From positions 33,644 through 72,553 of the forward strand of contig JAPLDE010000062.1 in NCBI GenBank assembly GCA_026391855.1: DNA of 38,910 bases, read 5' to 3'. The stretch's first letter is position 1; each line of letters opens with the position of its first letter. This DNA is from Bacteroidota bacterium. GTDB taxonomy: Bacteria > Bacteroidota > Bacteroidia > Bacteroidales > CAIXZF01. A model generated the notes under the pieces. The model was given only the letters and a program-made list of their open reading frames with translations. It did not search any database and was not told the DNA's origin. The translations under genes were made by a program, and so were the position numbers. Of this stretch, positions 15,402 to 23,820 are shown piece after piece.

Positions 15402-15409
15402 TATCTTTG
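15402..15409 (+). promoter_or_regulatory. -7 box for the small secreted-protein gene
   Basis: TATCTTTG matches TAnnTTTG exactly, with a T-rich stretch (TTTT at 15378) at the -33 position. It lies 44 bases before the start at 15453. Confidence 0.65.
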
Positions 15410-15452
15410 GCTTGTAAACGAAAACGAGTGTTGAACTTCAAATTTTTAAGCC

Positions 15453-15749
15453 ATGAAAAAGATTCTTTTTGCCCCCATAGCAGTTGTATTATTCCTTGCC
15501 TTTACAACTCCTTTCCATGCTTCCGCCCAGTTACCCAATCCCGGTTTTAAAAAGGACCTCCGTTCGAATAACTCCGTCAACAATATGGTTTGTTCTCCGA
15601 ATCCCGGGATTTTCCCAAATGGAAAGATCATCTCAAACACTATCAATGCAGACACCTTGTTGTTTAAACCTTACCCAAACGGATATAACACCAATAAACC
15701 AAGGATAAAGTATGGCCCTTTGACAAAGCCGGTCAGAAGAGAACAATAA
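15453..15749 (+). CDS. small secreted protein of unknown function
   Basis: A 98-residue protein with a clear signal peptide (about residues 1-26, ending HASAQ). The mature peptide of about 72 residues is rich in Asn, Pro, Lys and Gly (PNPGFKK, PNPGIFPNGK, PYPNGYNTNKP) and has one Cys, with no recognised domain. Its Pro-Asn-Gly turns suggest an extended or disordered surface peptide. It forms its own unit: a good -7 box upstream, a strong terminator 24 bases downstream, and a pair of palindromes upstream of the promoter. That arrangement implies real and probably regulated expression despite the lack of a known family. Confidence 0.65.
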   Translation: MKKILFAPIAVVLFLAFTTPFHASAQLPNPGFKKDLRSNNSVNNMVCSPNPGIFPNGKIISNTINADTLLFKPYPNGYNTNKPRIKYGPLTKPVRREQ

Positions 15750-15772
15750 GCTCCAGTCCATATAAATGTCGG

Positions 15773-15802
15773 GGGTGTTTCGAGAGAGACACCCTTTTTT
15801 TT
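15773..15802 (+). terminator. strong intrinsic terminator
   Basis: GGGTGTTTC-GAGA-GAGACACCC forms a 9-base stem (one T-G wobble) with a four-base loop, followed directly by eight T residues. It ends the transcript of the small secreted-protein gene. Confidence 0.9.
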
Positions 15803-15914
15803 GTAAATGGATTCAGGTATTTGTATATTTATCAATGATTTCGGCCGGGAAACGAATACATGGGAAGACTGCCATAAGTAAATACCAGGATAATGATTCC
15901 ATAAAACAAGAAAA

Positions 15915-15922
15915 TAAATTTG
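15915..15922 (+). promoter_or_regulatory. -7 box for the multihaem cytochrome gene
   Basis: TAAATTTG fits TAnnTTTG and lies 29 bases before the start at 15951, downstream of the preceding terminator. No clear -33 element was seen. Confidence 0.45.
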
Positions 15923-15950
15923 AACTAATAACCAATTAATCAGATCATTA

Positions 15951-17375
15951 ATGAAAAGAAAACTACTCTTTTTCGGGTTGATTGCCACTTTTCCTTTCCT
16001 CTTTGCCGGTGTTCTCGACCAGCAATATGTCATTCTTGGCTGGAATGACCTGGGGATGCATTGTGCCAATAAGAATTTCAGTAAAATGGCCATTTTACCA
16101 CCATACAATAATCTGAAAGTCCAGATTATTCAAAAAGGGGATGCCAGCACCATGCCAATGGTGTTAACTACCGGGTATTCAGTTACCTACGAAGTGCCGG
16201 GAAATACTTACTCGGATGGGAAGACCAACTTCTGGACCTATGTAAACCAGCTTTTCGGGGTTTCGCCTGCACCCAACATCGGGTTAACTGGGGTAGGGCT
16301 GACTGGGAATATGGATATGCTCAACAATCATTTTCATGTTGAAGGGATTCCTCTTACTCCCTATCCCGACAGCGACCTGGTTAATGAACACCCTTACCAG
16401 CTGGCGCTGATGAAGGCGTTCGACGCTGCCAATAACCTCATTGGTCAGACCCGTAATGTGATCCCGGTCTCTGCTGAGATCAGTTGTGTCAGTTCTGGCT
16501 GCCACGGGAGCGAACAGGGTATTTTAAATGCACATGAGTCAGTAACAGGTTTCAATGCGAACGGGCCCAACCTTTGCGCAAGCTGCCATGCCGATAATGC
16601 CCTGGGAACTACAGGAACACCAGGGACCCCAATCTTTTCAAAGGCTATCCATGGCAAACACGGAGGGTATACAAACAACTGCTATAAATGTCATCCGGGA
16701 CCCAATACCCAGTGTTACAGGGATGCCATGAAGACAGCAGGTTTCACTTGCCAGGATTGTCATGGCAGCGTGGCCCAGGTGGCTTCAAGCATCACTGCCG
16801 GCCGTCAGCCCTGGTTACAGGAACCTTCCTGCTCAAGTGCCACCTGCCACGGATCGGCATATGCTCCTGAACCAAACCTTCTTTTCAGGCAATCCAAGGG
16901 ACACGGAGGGCTATTCTGCAGTGCCTGTCACGGTTCTCCACATGCCATCGTTCCAACCACCCAACCCAACGATAACCTCCAGAACATCACCTACCAGGGT
17001 TGGGCTGGCAAACTGGCCTTGTGCTCTGTTTGTCATGGAGTTACACCCAATATGCCGGGACCTCACGGTGCCATGCCTACGGCTGTAAATGAAATAGAAG
17101 GAAGTATTGCCACCGATAATAGTTTCGTCAGCGTTTATCCGAACCCGGCTAACGATGGCCAGGTTAACCTTCAGTTTCAGCTGAAAGATCCCGGGAATTA
17201 CAAGGTATTGGTGTTCGACATCAACGGCCGACAGAAAGCCATTCTTGCCCACCAGGATTTCAGTGCCGGACAATACAGCATGAAACTGAACACCCTGGCC
17301 TTCGCCAAAGGTACCTATATTGCCAGGCTCAGCGGCAAAGCCGGAACCTTTACTAGGAAATTTTTGATAGAATAA
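15951..17375 (+). CDS. T9SS-exported multihaem c-type cytochrome
   Basis: A 474-residue exported protein with an N-terminal signal sequence (about residues 1-20). Residues 25-170 form a haem-free domain opening with GWNDLGMHC, a block I associate with unnamed haem proteins. Haem attachment sites follow: five CxxCH motifs starting at Cys209, Cys244, Cys267, Cys323 and Cys358, plus two wider CxxxxCH sites at Cys179 and Cys294. A T9SS type A sorting domain starts at Val395 (VYPNPA) and ends KGTYIARLSG...FLIE. The protein is therefore probably carried across the outer membrane and left at the surface or released, where it may pass electrons. The partner and substrate are unknown. It is flanked by a terminator upstream and a convergent gene downstream, so it is monocistronic. 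Confidence 0.85.
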   Translation: MKRKLLFFGLIATFPFLFAGVLDQQYVILGWNDLGMHCANKNFSKMAILPPYNNLKVQIIQKGDASTMPMVLTTGYSVTYEVPGNTYSDGKTNFWTYVNQLFGVSPAPNIGLTGVGLTGNMDMLNNHFHVEGIPLTPYPDSDLVNEHPYQLALMKAFDAANNLIGQTRNVIPVSAEISCVSSGCHGSEQGILNAHESVTGFNANGPNLCASCHADNALGTTGTPGTPIFSKAIHGKHGGYTNNCYKCHPGPNTQCYRDAMKTAGFTCQDCHGSVAQVASSITAGRQPWLQEPSCSSATCHGSAYAPEPNLLFRQSKGHGGLFCSACHGSPHAIVPTTQPNDNLQNITYQGWAGKLALCSVCHGVTPNMPGPHGAMPTAVNEIEGSIATDNSFVSVYPNPANDGQVNLQFQLKDPGNYKVLVFDINGRQKAILAHQDFSAGQYSMKLNTLAFAKGTYIARLSGKAGTFTRKFLIE

Positions 17376-17381
17376 AAAGTC

Positions 17382-17409
17382 ATGGTCACATGAGCAAATG
17401 GTCACATGA
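17382..17409. repeat. 16-base direct repeat between convergent genes
   Basis: ATGGTCACATGA occurs at 17382-17393 and again at 17398-17409, with period 16. It fills most of the 44-base gap between the cytochrome gene and the convergent gene. Function unknown. Confidence 0.55.
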
Positions 17410-17419
17410 TCTCATGGTT

Positions 17420-18037
17420 TTAATACATTGAGGTAACTGCTTTATCCTCAACAGAATATTCCTTGTATTTGTCTTCAATATCACCGAATTGCTCGCGGAT
17501 GAGCCACTTGGATACGATTATTTTGTGTGCAAAATGATTTTGGGGGTTCAGATTGATGTCGTATTTCCTGAAACTGCTTCCCACCAGGAATTTGACGATC
17601 TGGAGCCTTTTCTTTTCAGCGGTCTGGCGGGTTGAATCGACCGAAGCAGCTATCTCCGAATAGAAGAAAAGGAAGTCGTTTTTGTACTTAAAAGCCTTAC
17701 CGTCGAATATCTGAAGCCTGCCCTTTGTCCTGTCGGCACAGCATTCAACCGTGATCACATCCACCCATTCATTTTTCACCGGGTCAAAATAACGGACGGC
17801 ACCTTTGCCTGTTCCGGTTACTTTATAGGACAATACCAGGTCTTTTTCTCCCAGTTTCAACTTGGTAAACTTTGGCAGGTCTTTGGTCAGGTCGATGTCG
17901 AAAACTTTTTGGGGCTTCAGCGAAACAAAGTCACCTACTTTGTTGAAATCCCCGATCAGCAGCCCTGTGTTGTTCTGCGCGAAAGCCCAAGCCGACAGGA
18001 CCATTCCCATCAACACCATCATCATTTTTCTGTTCAT
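17420..18037 (-). CDS. secreted protein of unknown function
   Basis: A 205-residue protein with a signal peptide (about residues 1-20, ending AFAQ). I do not recognise a family. The mature part has alternating beta-type sequence (KLGEKDLVLSYKVTG, GAVRYFDPVKNEWVDVITVECC) with an adjacent Cys pair in VECCAD, then a charged helical stretch (DSTRQTAEKKRLQIVKFLVG). It is likely periplasmic or outer-membrane associated. A -7 box lies just upstream on the minus strand (18060-18067). It converges on the cytochrome gene and is divergent from the barrel-like gene, so neighbours do not indicate its role. Confidence 0.65.
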   Translation of the reverse strand: MNRKMMMVLMGMVLSAWAFAQNNTGLLIGDFNKVGDFVSLKPQKVFDIDLTKDLPKFTKLKLGEKDLVLSYKVTGTGKGAVRYFDPVKNEWVDVITVECCADRTKGRLQIFDGKAFKYKNDFLFFYSEIAASVDSTRQTAEKKRLQIVKFLVGSSFRKYDINLNPQNHFAHKIIVSKWLIREQFGDIEDKYKEYSVEDKAVTSMY

Positions 18038-18059
18038 GGTTGAAAGATTTTTGAAAAAC

Positions 18060-18067
18060 CAAAATTA
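18060..18067 (-). promoter_or_regulatory. -7 box for the minus-strand secreted-protein gene
   Basis: CAAAATTA on the plus strand reads TAATTTTG on the minus strand, a full TAnnTTTG match, 23 bases upstream of the start at 18037. Confidence 0.5.
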
Positions 18068-18140
18068 TAAAAAAAGGCGCGAAAAACCCTGACAAGGATT
18101 AAAGAACATATTATTCAGGCAGATATGGAAAATTATTTGT

Positions 18141-18172
18141 TTTGCCCCTGTCAGCAGATATGAATATCTTCG
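18141..18172 (+). promoter_or_regulatory. promoter with -33 and -7 elements for the barrel-like gene
   Basis: TTTG at 18141-18144 and TATCTTCG at 18165-18172 are separated by 20 bases, the ideal Bacteroidota arrangement; the -7 box has one mismatch. The ATG at 18249 lies 77 bases downstream, leaving a longer leader than its neighbours. Confidence 0.6.
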
Positions 18173-18248
18173 TATAATCAGTGAAATTAATTTTTAACCT
18201 GAAAACCCGAACATCCGAACACCTTAATAACTGAATAAACCTGAAGCC

Positions 18249-18961
18249 ATGCCCTCCCCCCAAAGCGTATTCGTTCCCCCCATCGTTGCCTGCATTTTTC
18301 TGTTATCCTCCTGCTCACGATACCGGCACAGAATATCCCGCTGTTGTCGGAGAAGCATGTGATTCAGCTGAATCCGGGACTGAGCACGGAAGGCCCTTAT
18401 CTGAGCGGTGCAATTTCGCCTGTTTACCATTTGGGCATTATGGCTAATGCCTTTACCAATTGGGAATCATTGGAAAGGATGAATTACCGGGAGATCGCCT
18501 GCGGATATTACACCGGGTTTCAGCATCAGGTTAACCTTGAATTGTACGGAGGGTATGGCCATGGAAATTCCAGCATGAACGACACCATCAACCATTTCAT
18601 CGGAAGAAAAACCTATTACCAGGGACGTGGCCATTATGACCTGTATTTTACTCAAGCCAACATAGGGATCAACCTGGACTCGATGCTCTATATTTCCGCA
18701 GGGTTCAGGTATATTTTTCTTTTCGATTACAAGTCGGCCTCGATGAGGAGGGATAATGAGTATTTCACCCGTCCCGAAATTTTCGGAAGGGGATTCGAGT
18801 TCACTTACCAGATGAAAGCCGGCTATAAATATGCCTACGCGGTTGCAGGGGGAACAGTCAGCCTGATGACAGTCAGCAAAAACAACTTTGATCATGATTT
18901 TTTTCCTATCACCCCTTTCCTTATTTATGGAGGTATCGTGCTGAGAATCAGGTATAAATAG
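18249..18961 (+). pseudogene. outer-membrane beta-barrel-like protein, frame broken in its signal peptide
   Basis: The body of the protein reads from about 18260 to 18961 and looks like a small outer-membrane barrel: alternating aromatic strands such as YYTGFQHQVNLELYGGYGHG, LYISAGFRYIFLFDY and FLIYGGIVLRIRYK. No ATG exists in this frame upstream of it; the first possible start is a TTG at 18344, which would remove the export signal. The ATG at 18249 is one base out of phase. Adding one C to the six-C tract at 18256-18261 restores a classic signal peptide, MPSPPKRIRS followed by a hydrophobic core LHFSVILLLTIPAQ. A second six-C tract at 18276-18281 would also serve. Thus the gene is either phase-variable, recently inactivated or carries a read error. 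Family not recognised beyond the barrel-like pattern. Confidence 0.65.
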
Positions 18962-19000
18962 CTTTTTTAAGTTATAATACTGCATCAAAGACAGAATACG

Positions 19001-19008
19001 TATCTTTG
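19001..19008 (+). promoter_or_regulatory. -7 box for the metal-efflux operon
   Basis: TATCTTTG is an exact TAnnTTTG match only 10 bases before the DUF6660 start codon. Transcription would begin a few bases before the ATG, so the first gene would have a very short leader. Confidence 0.6.
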
Positions 19009-19018
19009 CACTGAAAAT

Positions 19019-19330
19019 ATGCGTCAACTGGCTTTCATACTGGGACTATACGTACTGGCTCTGACCATCCTTCCCTGCGTGGATGAAGGATATGGCAAAG
19101 AAAGCAGCCGGGCAGGCATGTGCAGGGACAATAGCAGGCAACAGCAGGAGGATTCAGACTACTGCTCGCCATTTTGTAATTGCAACTGTTGTGGTTTGCC
19201 CATGATCACCCATTCGGCGGATATCACCTTCTCTGTTTTTATGGTCCCGTCTGACCTGATCGTCTATTATCTGTCAGGGAAGCCCTCCAGTTACAGCCCA
19301 CCAAGCTGGCATCCTCCAAAAACCGCCTAA
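19019..19330 (+). CDS. DUF6660-like Cys-rich exported protein
   Basis: A 103-residue protein with an N-terminal hydrophobic signal (about residues 1-18) and a Cys-rich centre, SDYCSPFCNCNCCGLPM, which holds five Cys within 11 residues. DUF6660 proteins of this layout occur beside CzcA/CusA-type pumps in Bacteroidota. The Cys cluster strongly suggests metal binding at the periplasmic side, perhaps as a metal sensor, carrier or buffer for the pump encoded next; that role is inference. It is the first gene of the efflux operon, with a -7 box only 10 bases upstream and 86 bases before the pump gene. The C terminus is Pro- and Ser-rich. Confidence 0.7.
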   Translation: MRQLAFILGLYVLALTILPCVDEGYGKESSRAGMCRDNSRQQQEDSDYCSPFCNCNCCGLPMITHSADITFSVFMVPSDLIVYYLSGKPSSYSPPSWHPPKTA

Positions 19331-19416
19331 TCCCGTCCGGTTTCCAGCTTTCAGATCACCTCACAGCTTCCTGCTGTTAGGAGGAATTCATTATTTACTA
19401 ATTCATTGTACTTGTT

Positions 19417-22400
19417 ATGATTGACAGGATCATTCAATTCTCGGTTAAAAACAAAATAATCGTTGCCCTTTTCGTGGCCGGTCTGATCGGTTGGGGCACT
19501 TATTCGCTGGTACACCTGCCGGTAGATGCCATCCCCGACATCACCAACAATCAGGTGCAGATAATCTCACTTGCCCCTTCGCTGGCGGTTCAGGAAGTCG
19601 AAAGCTTTATTACTGCGCCTATTGAAGTAGCTGTAGCCAATATCCCTGATATCATTGAACTTCGTTCAATTTCCAGGTTAGGCTTGTCAGTTATTACAGT
19701 AGTTTTTAAAGACGGGGTAGATGTTTACTGGGCAAGGCAACAATTGAGCGAACGGCTTAAAGAAGCCGAAAACGCTATCCCTGCCGGGGTTGCCAGCATT
19801 GAACTCGCTCCCATTTCTTCCGGACTGGGGGAAATCTACCAGTATCGGCTTGCCATTGATAAAGGACTGGAGAAGAAATATACACCCATGGAACTGCGTA
19901 CTTTTCAGGACTGGATAGTTCGCCGTGAGATGCTTGGCACACCGGGTGTTGCAGACATTAATAGTTACGGAGGGTTTGTTAAGCAATACGAAATTGCCGT
20001 GGATCCTGAAAGGTTGAGGGGGATGAACCTTACGCTTACCGATATTTTTGAGGCGCTGGAACGCAACAACGAAAATACGGGAAGTGCTTACATCGACAAA
20101 AAACCAACGGCTTATTTTATCCGGGGAATTGGCCTGGTTAAAACGATTGAAGATATTGAAAAGATAGTGGTTAAAGTCAATGCTTCAGGTATCCCTATAT
20201 TGATCAGGGACGTTGCAAATGTTCAATTTGGCAGTGCGACACGATATGGAGCATTTGTGGTTGACACTTCCGAAGCAGTGGGCGGTGTGGTAATGATGCT
20301 GAAAGGAGCCAATGCACACGAGGTTATTGATAATGTTGAAACGAGGATACAATCCATTCAGAAGTCATTGCCCGAAGGGGTCCATATTGAACCATTCCTG
20401 AAGCGGTCTGACCTGGTGGGACGAGCCATTGGCACAGTATCTGAAAACCTCCTGGAAGGAGCATTGATCGTGATCTTCATACTCGTATTATTATTGGGAA
20501 ACCTTCGTGCAGGACTTATAGTGGCATCGGTTATCCCATTGTCCATGCTTTTTGCCATTTCGCTGATGAACATCTTTGGTGTATCCGGCAACCTGATGAG
20601 CCTCGGGGCCATTGATTTCGGCCTTATTGTAGACGGAGCCATTATTATTGTCGAAAGTGTTGTACACAGGATATTCATGAGCAAGCATCATCATCAGGGA
20701 GTTTTTAAGCTTTCGCAGCAGCAGATGGACGAAAATGTAATTGAATCTTCCAAACGGATGATGAGCTCTGCCACCTTCGGACAAATCATTATCCTGATCG
20801 TTTATTTTCCAATCATGGCGTTGGTAGGGATTGAAGGTAAAATGTTCCGGCCAATGGCACAGGTTGTCGCTTTTGCCTTACTGGGCGCTGCTATTCTTTC
20901 ACTTACATACGTACCCGTGGCTTCGGCCGTTTTTCTCAGTAAGAGGACTGCTCACAAACGCAACTTTTCTGATAGTCTTATGGAAAGGATTCATAAGGTC
21001 TTTGATCCTACCATTGCCTTTGCGCTGAAACATAAAGCATTAGTAACCTTAACTGCCATTTTGTTATTTCTGTTTAGTTTATTCCTGTTTAGCAATTTGG
21101 GTGGTGAATTTATCCCGCAACTGGAAGAAGGGGATCTGGCAGCAGGTGTGATTACCCTGCAGGGTGGTTCGTTAACAAATACCATCGAAATGGTTGAAAA
21201 GGCAAACAAAATCCTGCTCGACAATTTTCCGGAAATTAAGCATACTGTCTGCAAAATAGGTGCGGGTGAAATACCAACCGATCCTACACCTATGGAAACG
21301 GGCGATTATATTATTATTCTAAAGGATAAAAAGGACTGGACCAGTGCGAAAACCAGGGAAGAACTTGTTGCGAAAATGGAAGAAAAACTGGTTGTATTGG
21401 CTGGGGTAAAATTTGAGTTTCAGCAACCCATTCAAATGCGTTTTAACGAATTGCTTTCGGGTTCAAGGCAGGATATTGCGGTAAAGATCTTTGGTGATGA
21501 CCTTGGCACTCTTTCCGACAAAGCCACCGAAGTTGACAGGATCATTCAGCAAATTAACGGGGTTGTGGATATAAATGTGGAAAAGGTAACGGGATTGGCA
21601 CAGGTACAGGTTGAATATAACCGTGACCGGTTGGCTCAGTATGGTCTTTCGGTGGAAGAAATGAACCGTACGCTGCGTACAGCCTTTGCCGGAAGCCAGG
21701 CAGGTGTGGTGTTTGATGAAGAAAAACGTTTCGGATTGGTGGTACGGTTAGACAAAGATTACCGTCAAAGTCTGGAAAGCGTAAAAAATCTTTTTGTTGC
21801 CCTTCCGACCGGCGGACAAATCCCATTTGACCAGCTGGCAAATATAGAAATCAAATCAGGACCCGCACAGGTATCACGGGAAAACACCAAACGAAGGATC
21901 ACAGTTGGCTTTAACGTCCGTAACCGTGATATTCAGAGCACGATTAAAGAAGTTACCCAAAAAATTGACAAACAGGTGAAACTACCCACTGGTTATTATA
22001 TATCATACGGAGGGCAGTTTAAGAACCTGGAAGCAGCTAAAACAAGGCTTTCTATTGCCGTACCGGTGGCACTACTGTTAATATTTGTTCTTCTCTATTT
22101 CACCTTTTACTCGGTAAAACAATCCCTATTGATCTTTACAGCCGTACCGATGTCTGCCATTGGCGGAGTATTTGCACTCTGGCTAAGAGGCATGAACTTT
22201 TCGATTTCGGCCGGTGTTGGCTTTATTGCTTTATTCGGTGTTGCAGTGCTTAATGGAATTGTATTGATCGCTGAGTTTAACCGTTTGGAAAAAGCGGGAG
22301 TGACTGATATAACTGAAAGGGTATTAACAGGCTTACGGACACGATTACGCTCAATAATTGTTACAGGCGCTGCTCCGGCTTTGGGATTTTTACCCATGGT

Positions 22401-23808
22401 CATTTCCACTTCTGCAGGGGCAGAGGTTCAGAAACCATTGGCAACAGTAGTTATTGGAGGTCTTATTACGGCTACATTACTTACCCTGGTCATTTTACCT
22501 GTCCTATACATAATTTTCTCTTCACGCAAATTGGGCTTTTCAATGAAAAAGAAATCGCTTCCGATAGTTTCAATGGTATTGTTTCTTCTGGCCTTTTCAC
22601 CTTTTTTTAATAGTGCCCAGGCGCAACAAGCCAGGTTTGTCGATTTGAAACAAGCGGTTCAGATAGCCCTCGACAGCAACTTATCTGTTCGTTCATCTGC
22701 TTATGGGGTTGATATGCAAAGAGCATTAAAGGGCGCCTCACTGGACATACCCAAAACTGCCATTGATGGTCAGTACGGTCAGTTTAACTCATTTACCAGC
22801 GATAACAGTTACAGTGTCTCACAAACCTTTGCATTTCCTTCAGTTTACATAAACCAGAACAAGCTTGCCAATGCCAATGTGAAAAGCAGTGAATGGCAAT
22901 TCAGGGTTTCGCAACTTGAAATTGCCACCCAGGTTAAGCAGGTTTATTGGCAACTGTCATACCTTTATTCAAAACAGCGGCAGCTGATCTATCAGGATAG
23001 CTTGTTTACCGGATTCCATAAAGCTGCAGAACTGCGGGCTAAAACAGGAGAAACAAACCGTCTGGAGATGATTACTGCTCTTTCCCAAAGCCTTGAAGTG
23101 AAAGACAGGTTGCGGCAGGTTACTGCCGATATTGTGATATATATTCGCAAACTTCAGACACTGTTAAATACCGGAAATGATTTATATCCTTCTGATACTG
23201 TGTTACATCGGGCCACTTTTGCTCCAAATAGGGATGTTTCTGCAGTTAATGGAAACCCTTCCCTGGGGTATGCTCAACAACAGCTTGATATTTCACGGAT
23301 TGAAAAACAACTGGAACGAAGCCGGTTAATGCCTGATTTCAACATTGGCTTTTTCAGCCAAACCATATTGGGAACTCAGGAGATTAACGGATATCCCCGT
23401 ACTTTTGGATCCGGCGATCGTTTTACCGGGCTACAGGCCGGGATTACCCTGCCACTGTGGTTCAAACCGTATATATCCAGGATCAGAGCTGCAAAAATCA
23501 GTGAGCAGGTTACACAGATCAATACAGCATTTTATATTAAAACACTGACTGGAGATTATCAATCCCTGCTTGACGAAAATAAGAAATTTGCCTCAAGCGT
23601 CGATTATTACGAACAACAAGCTATTCCTGAGGCAGATATGATTATCGACCAGGCTTCAAGGAGTTTCAAAGCCGGGGCGCTGGATTATCTTGAGTATATT
23701 CTCAGCCTGAACAGGGCTCTGGATATTAAGCTTAATTACCTCGAAGCTTTGAACAACTATAATCAAACGGTCATTAACATTGAATTTATTACGGGAAAAA
23801 TCTTTTAA
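19417..23808 (+). CDS. czcA: CzcA-type heavy-metal RND pump fused to a TolC-like outer-membrane factor
   Basis: A 1463-residue fusion. Residues 1-1040 are a full inner-membrane RND pump: MIDRIIQFSVKNK at the start, two periplasmic porter loops, and the fourth membrane helix with DFGLIVDGA (Asp400 and Asp406). This DFG-VDGA form marks the divalent-cation class (Zn, Co, Cd) and differs from the AIG-VDAA form of Cu/Ag pumps. Residues 1043-1463 (421) are a complete outer-membrane efflux protein of TolC/CzcC type with two helical hairpin repeats. The junction begins with a Met-Lys-Lys-Lys, then a hydrophobic stretch and AQAQQ, exactly like a signal peptide, so the two halves may be separated by signal peptidase or by internal initiation. 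Similar long CzcA proteins are known in Bacteroidota. The adaptor gene follows after 12 bases. Exact metal range is not shown by sequence. Confidence 0.92.
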   Translation: MIDRIIQFSVKNKIIVALFVAGLIGWGTYSLVHLPVDAIPDITNNQVQIISLAPSLAVQEVESFITAPIEVAVANIPDIIELRSISRLGLSVITVVFKDGVDVYWARQQLSERLKEAENAIPAGVASIELAPISSGLGEIYQYRLAIDKGLEKKYTPMELRTFQDWIVRREMLGTPGVADINSYGGFVKQYEIAVDPERLRGMNLTLTDIFEALERNNENTGSAYIDKKPTAYFIRGIGLVKTIEDIEKIVVKVNASGIPILIRDVANVQFGSATRYGAFVVDTSEAVGGVVMMLKGANAHEVIDNVETRIQSIQKSLPEGVHIEPFLKRSDLVGRAIGTVSENLLEGALIVIFILVLLLGNLRAGLIVASVIPLSMLFAISLMNIFGVSGNLMSLGAIDFGLIVDGAIIIVESVVHRIFMSKHHHQGVFKLSQQQMDENVIESSKRMMSSATFGQIIILIVYFPIMALVGIEGKMFRPMAQVVAFALLGAAILSLTYVPVASAVFLSKRTAHKRNFSDSLMERIHKVFDPTIAFALKHKALVTLTAILLFLFSLFLFSNLGGEFIPQLEEGDLAAGVITLQGGSLTNTIEMVEKANKILLDNFPEIKHTVCKIGAGEIPTDPTPMETGDYIIILKDKKDWTSAKTREELVAKMEEKLVVLAGVKFEFQQPIQMRFNELLSGSRQDIAVKIFGDDLGTLSDKATEVDRIIQQINGVVDINVEKVTGLAQVQVEYNRDRLAQYGLSVEEMNRTLRTAFAGSQAGVVFDEEKRFGLVVRLDKDYRQSLESVKNLFVALPTGGQIPFDQLANIEIKSGPAQVSRENTKRRITVGFNVRNRDIQSTIKEVTQKIDKQVKLPTGYYISYGGQFKNLEAAKTRLSIAVPVALLLIFVLLYFTFYSVKQSLLIFTAVPMSAIGGVFALWLRGMNFSISAGVGFIALFGVAVLNGIVLIAEFNRLEKAGVTDITERVLTGLRTRLRSIIVTGAAPALGFLPMVISTSAGAEVQKPLATVVIGGLITATLLTLVILPVLYIIFSSRKLGFSMKKKSLPIVSMVLFLLAFSPFFNSAQAQQARFVDLKQAVQIALDSNLSVRSSAYGVDMQRALKGASLDIPKTAIDGQYGQFNSFTSDNSYSVSQTFAFPSVYINQNKLANANVKSSEWQFRVSQLEIATQVKQVYWQLSYLYSKQRQLIYQDSLFTGFHKAAELRAKTGETNRLEMITALSQSLEVKDRLRQVTADIVIYIRKLQTLLNTGNDLYPSDTVLHRATFAPNRDVSAVNGNPSLGYAQQQLDISRIEKQLERSRLMPDFNIGFFSQTILGTQEINGYPRTFGSGDRFTGLQAGITLPLWFKPYISRIRAAKISEQVTQINTAFYIKTLTGDYQSLLDENKKFASSVDYYEQQAIPEADMIIDQASRSFKAGALDYLEYILSLNRALDIKLNYLEALNNYNQTVINIEFITGKIF

Positions 23809-23820
23809 AACAGGCTAACT

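Noticed and set aside
19331..19416. Small gene or riboswitch before the pump gene
   Set aside because: The stretch is only 86 bases, has a GGAGG too far from the ATG (about 30 bases), and shows neither a convincing stem structure nor a reading frame.
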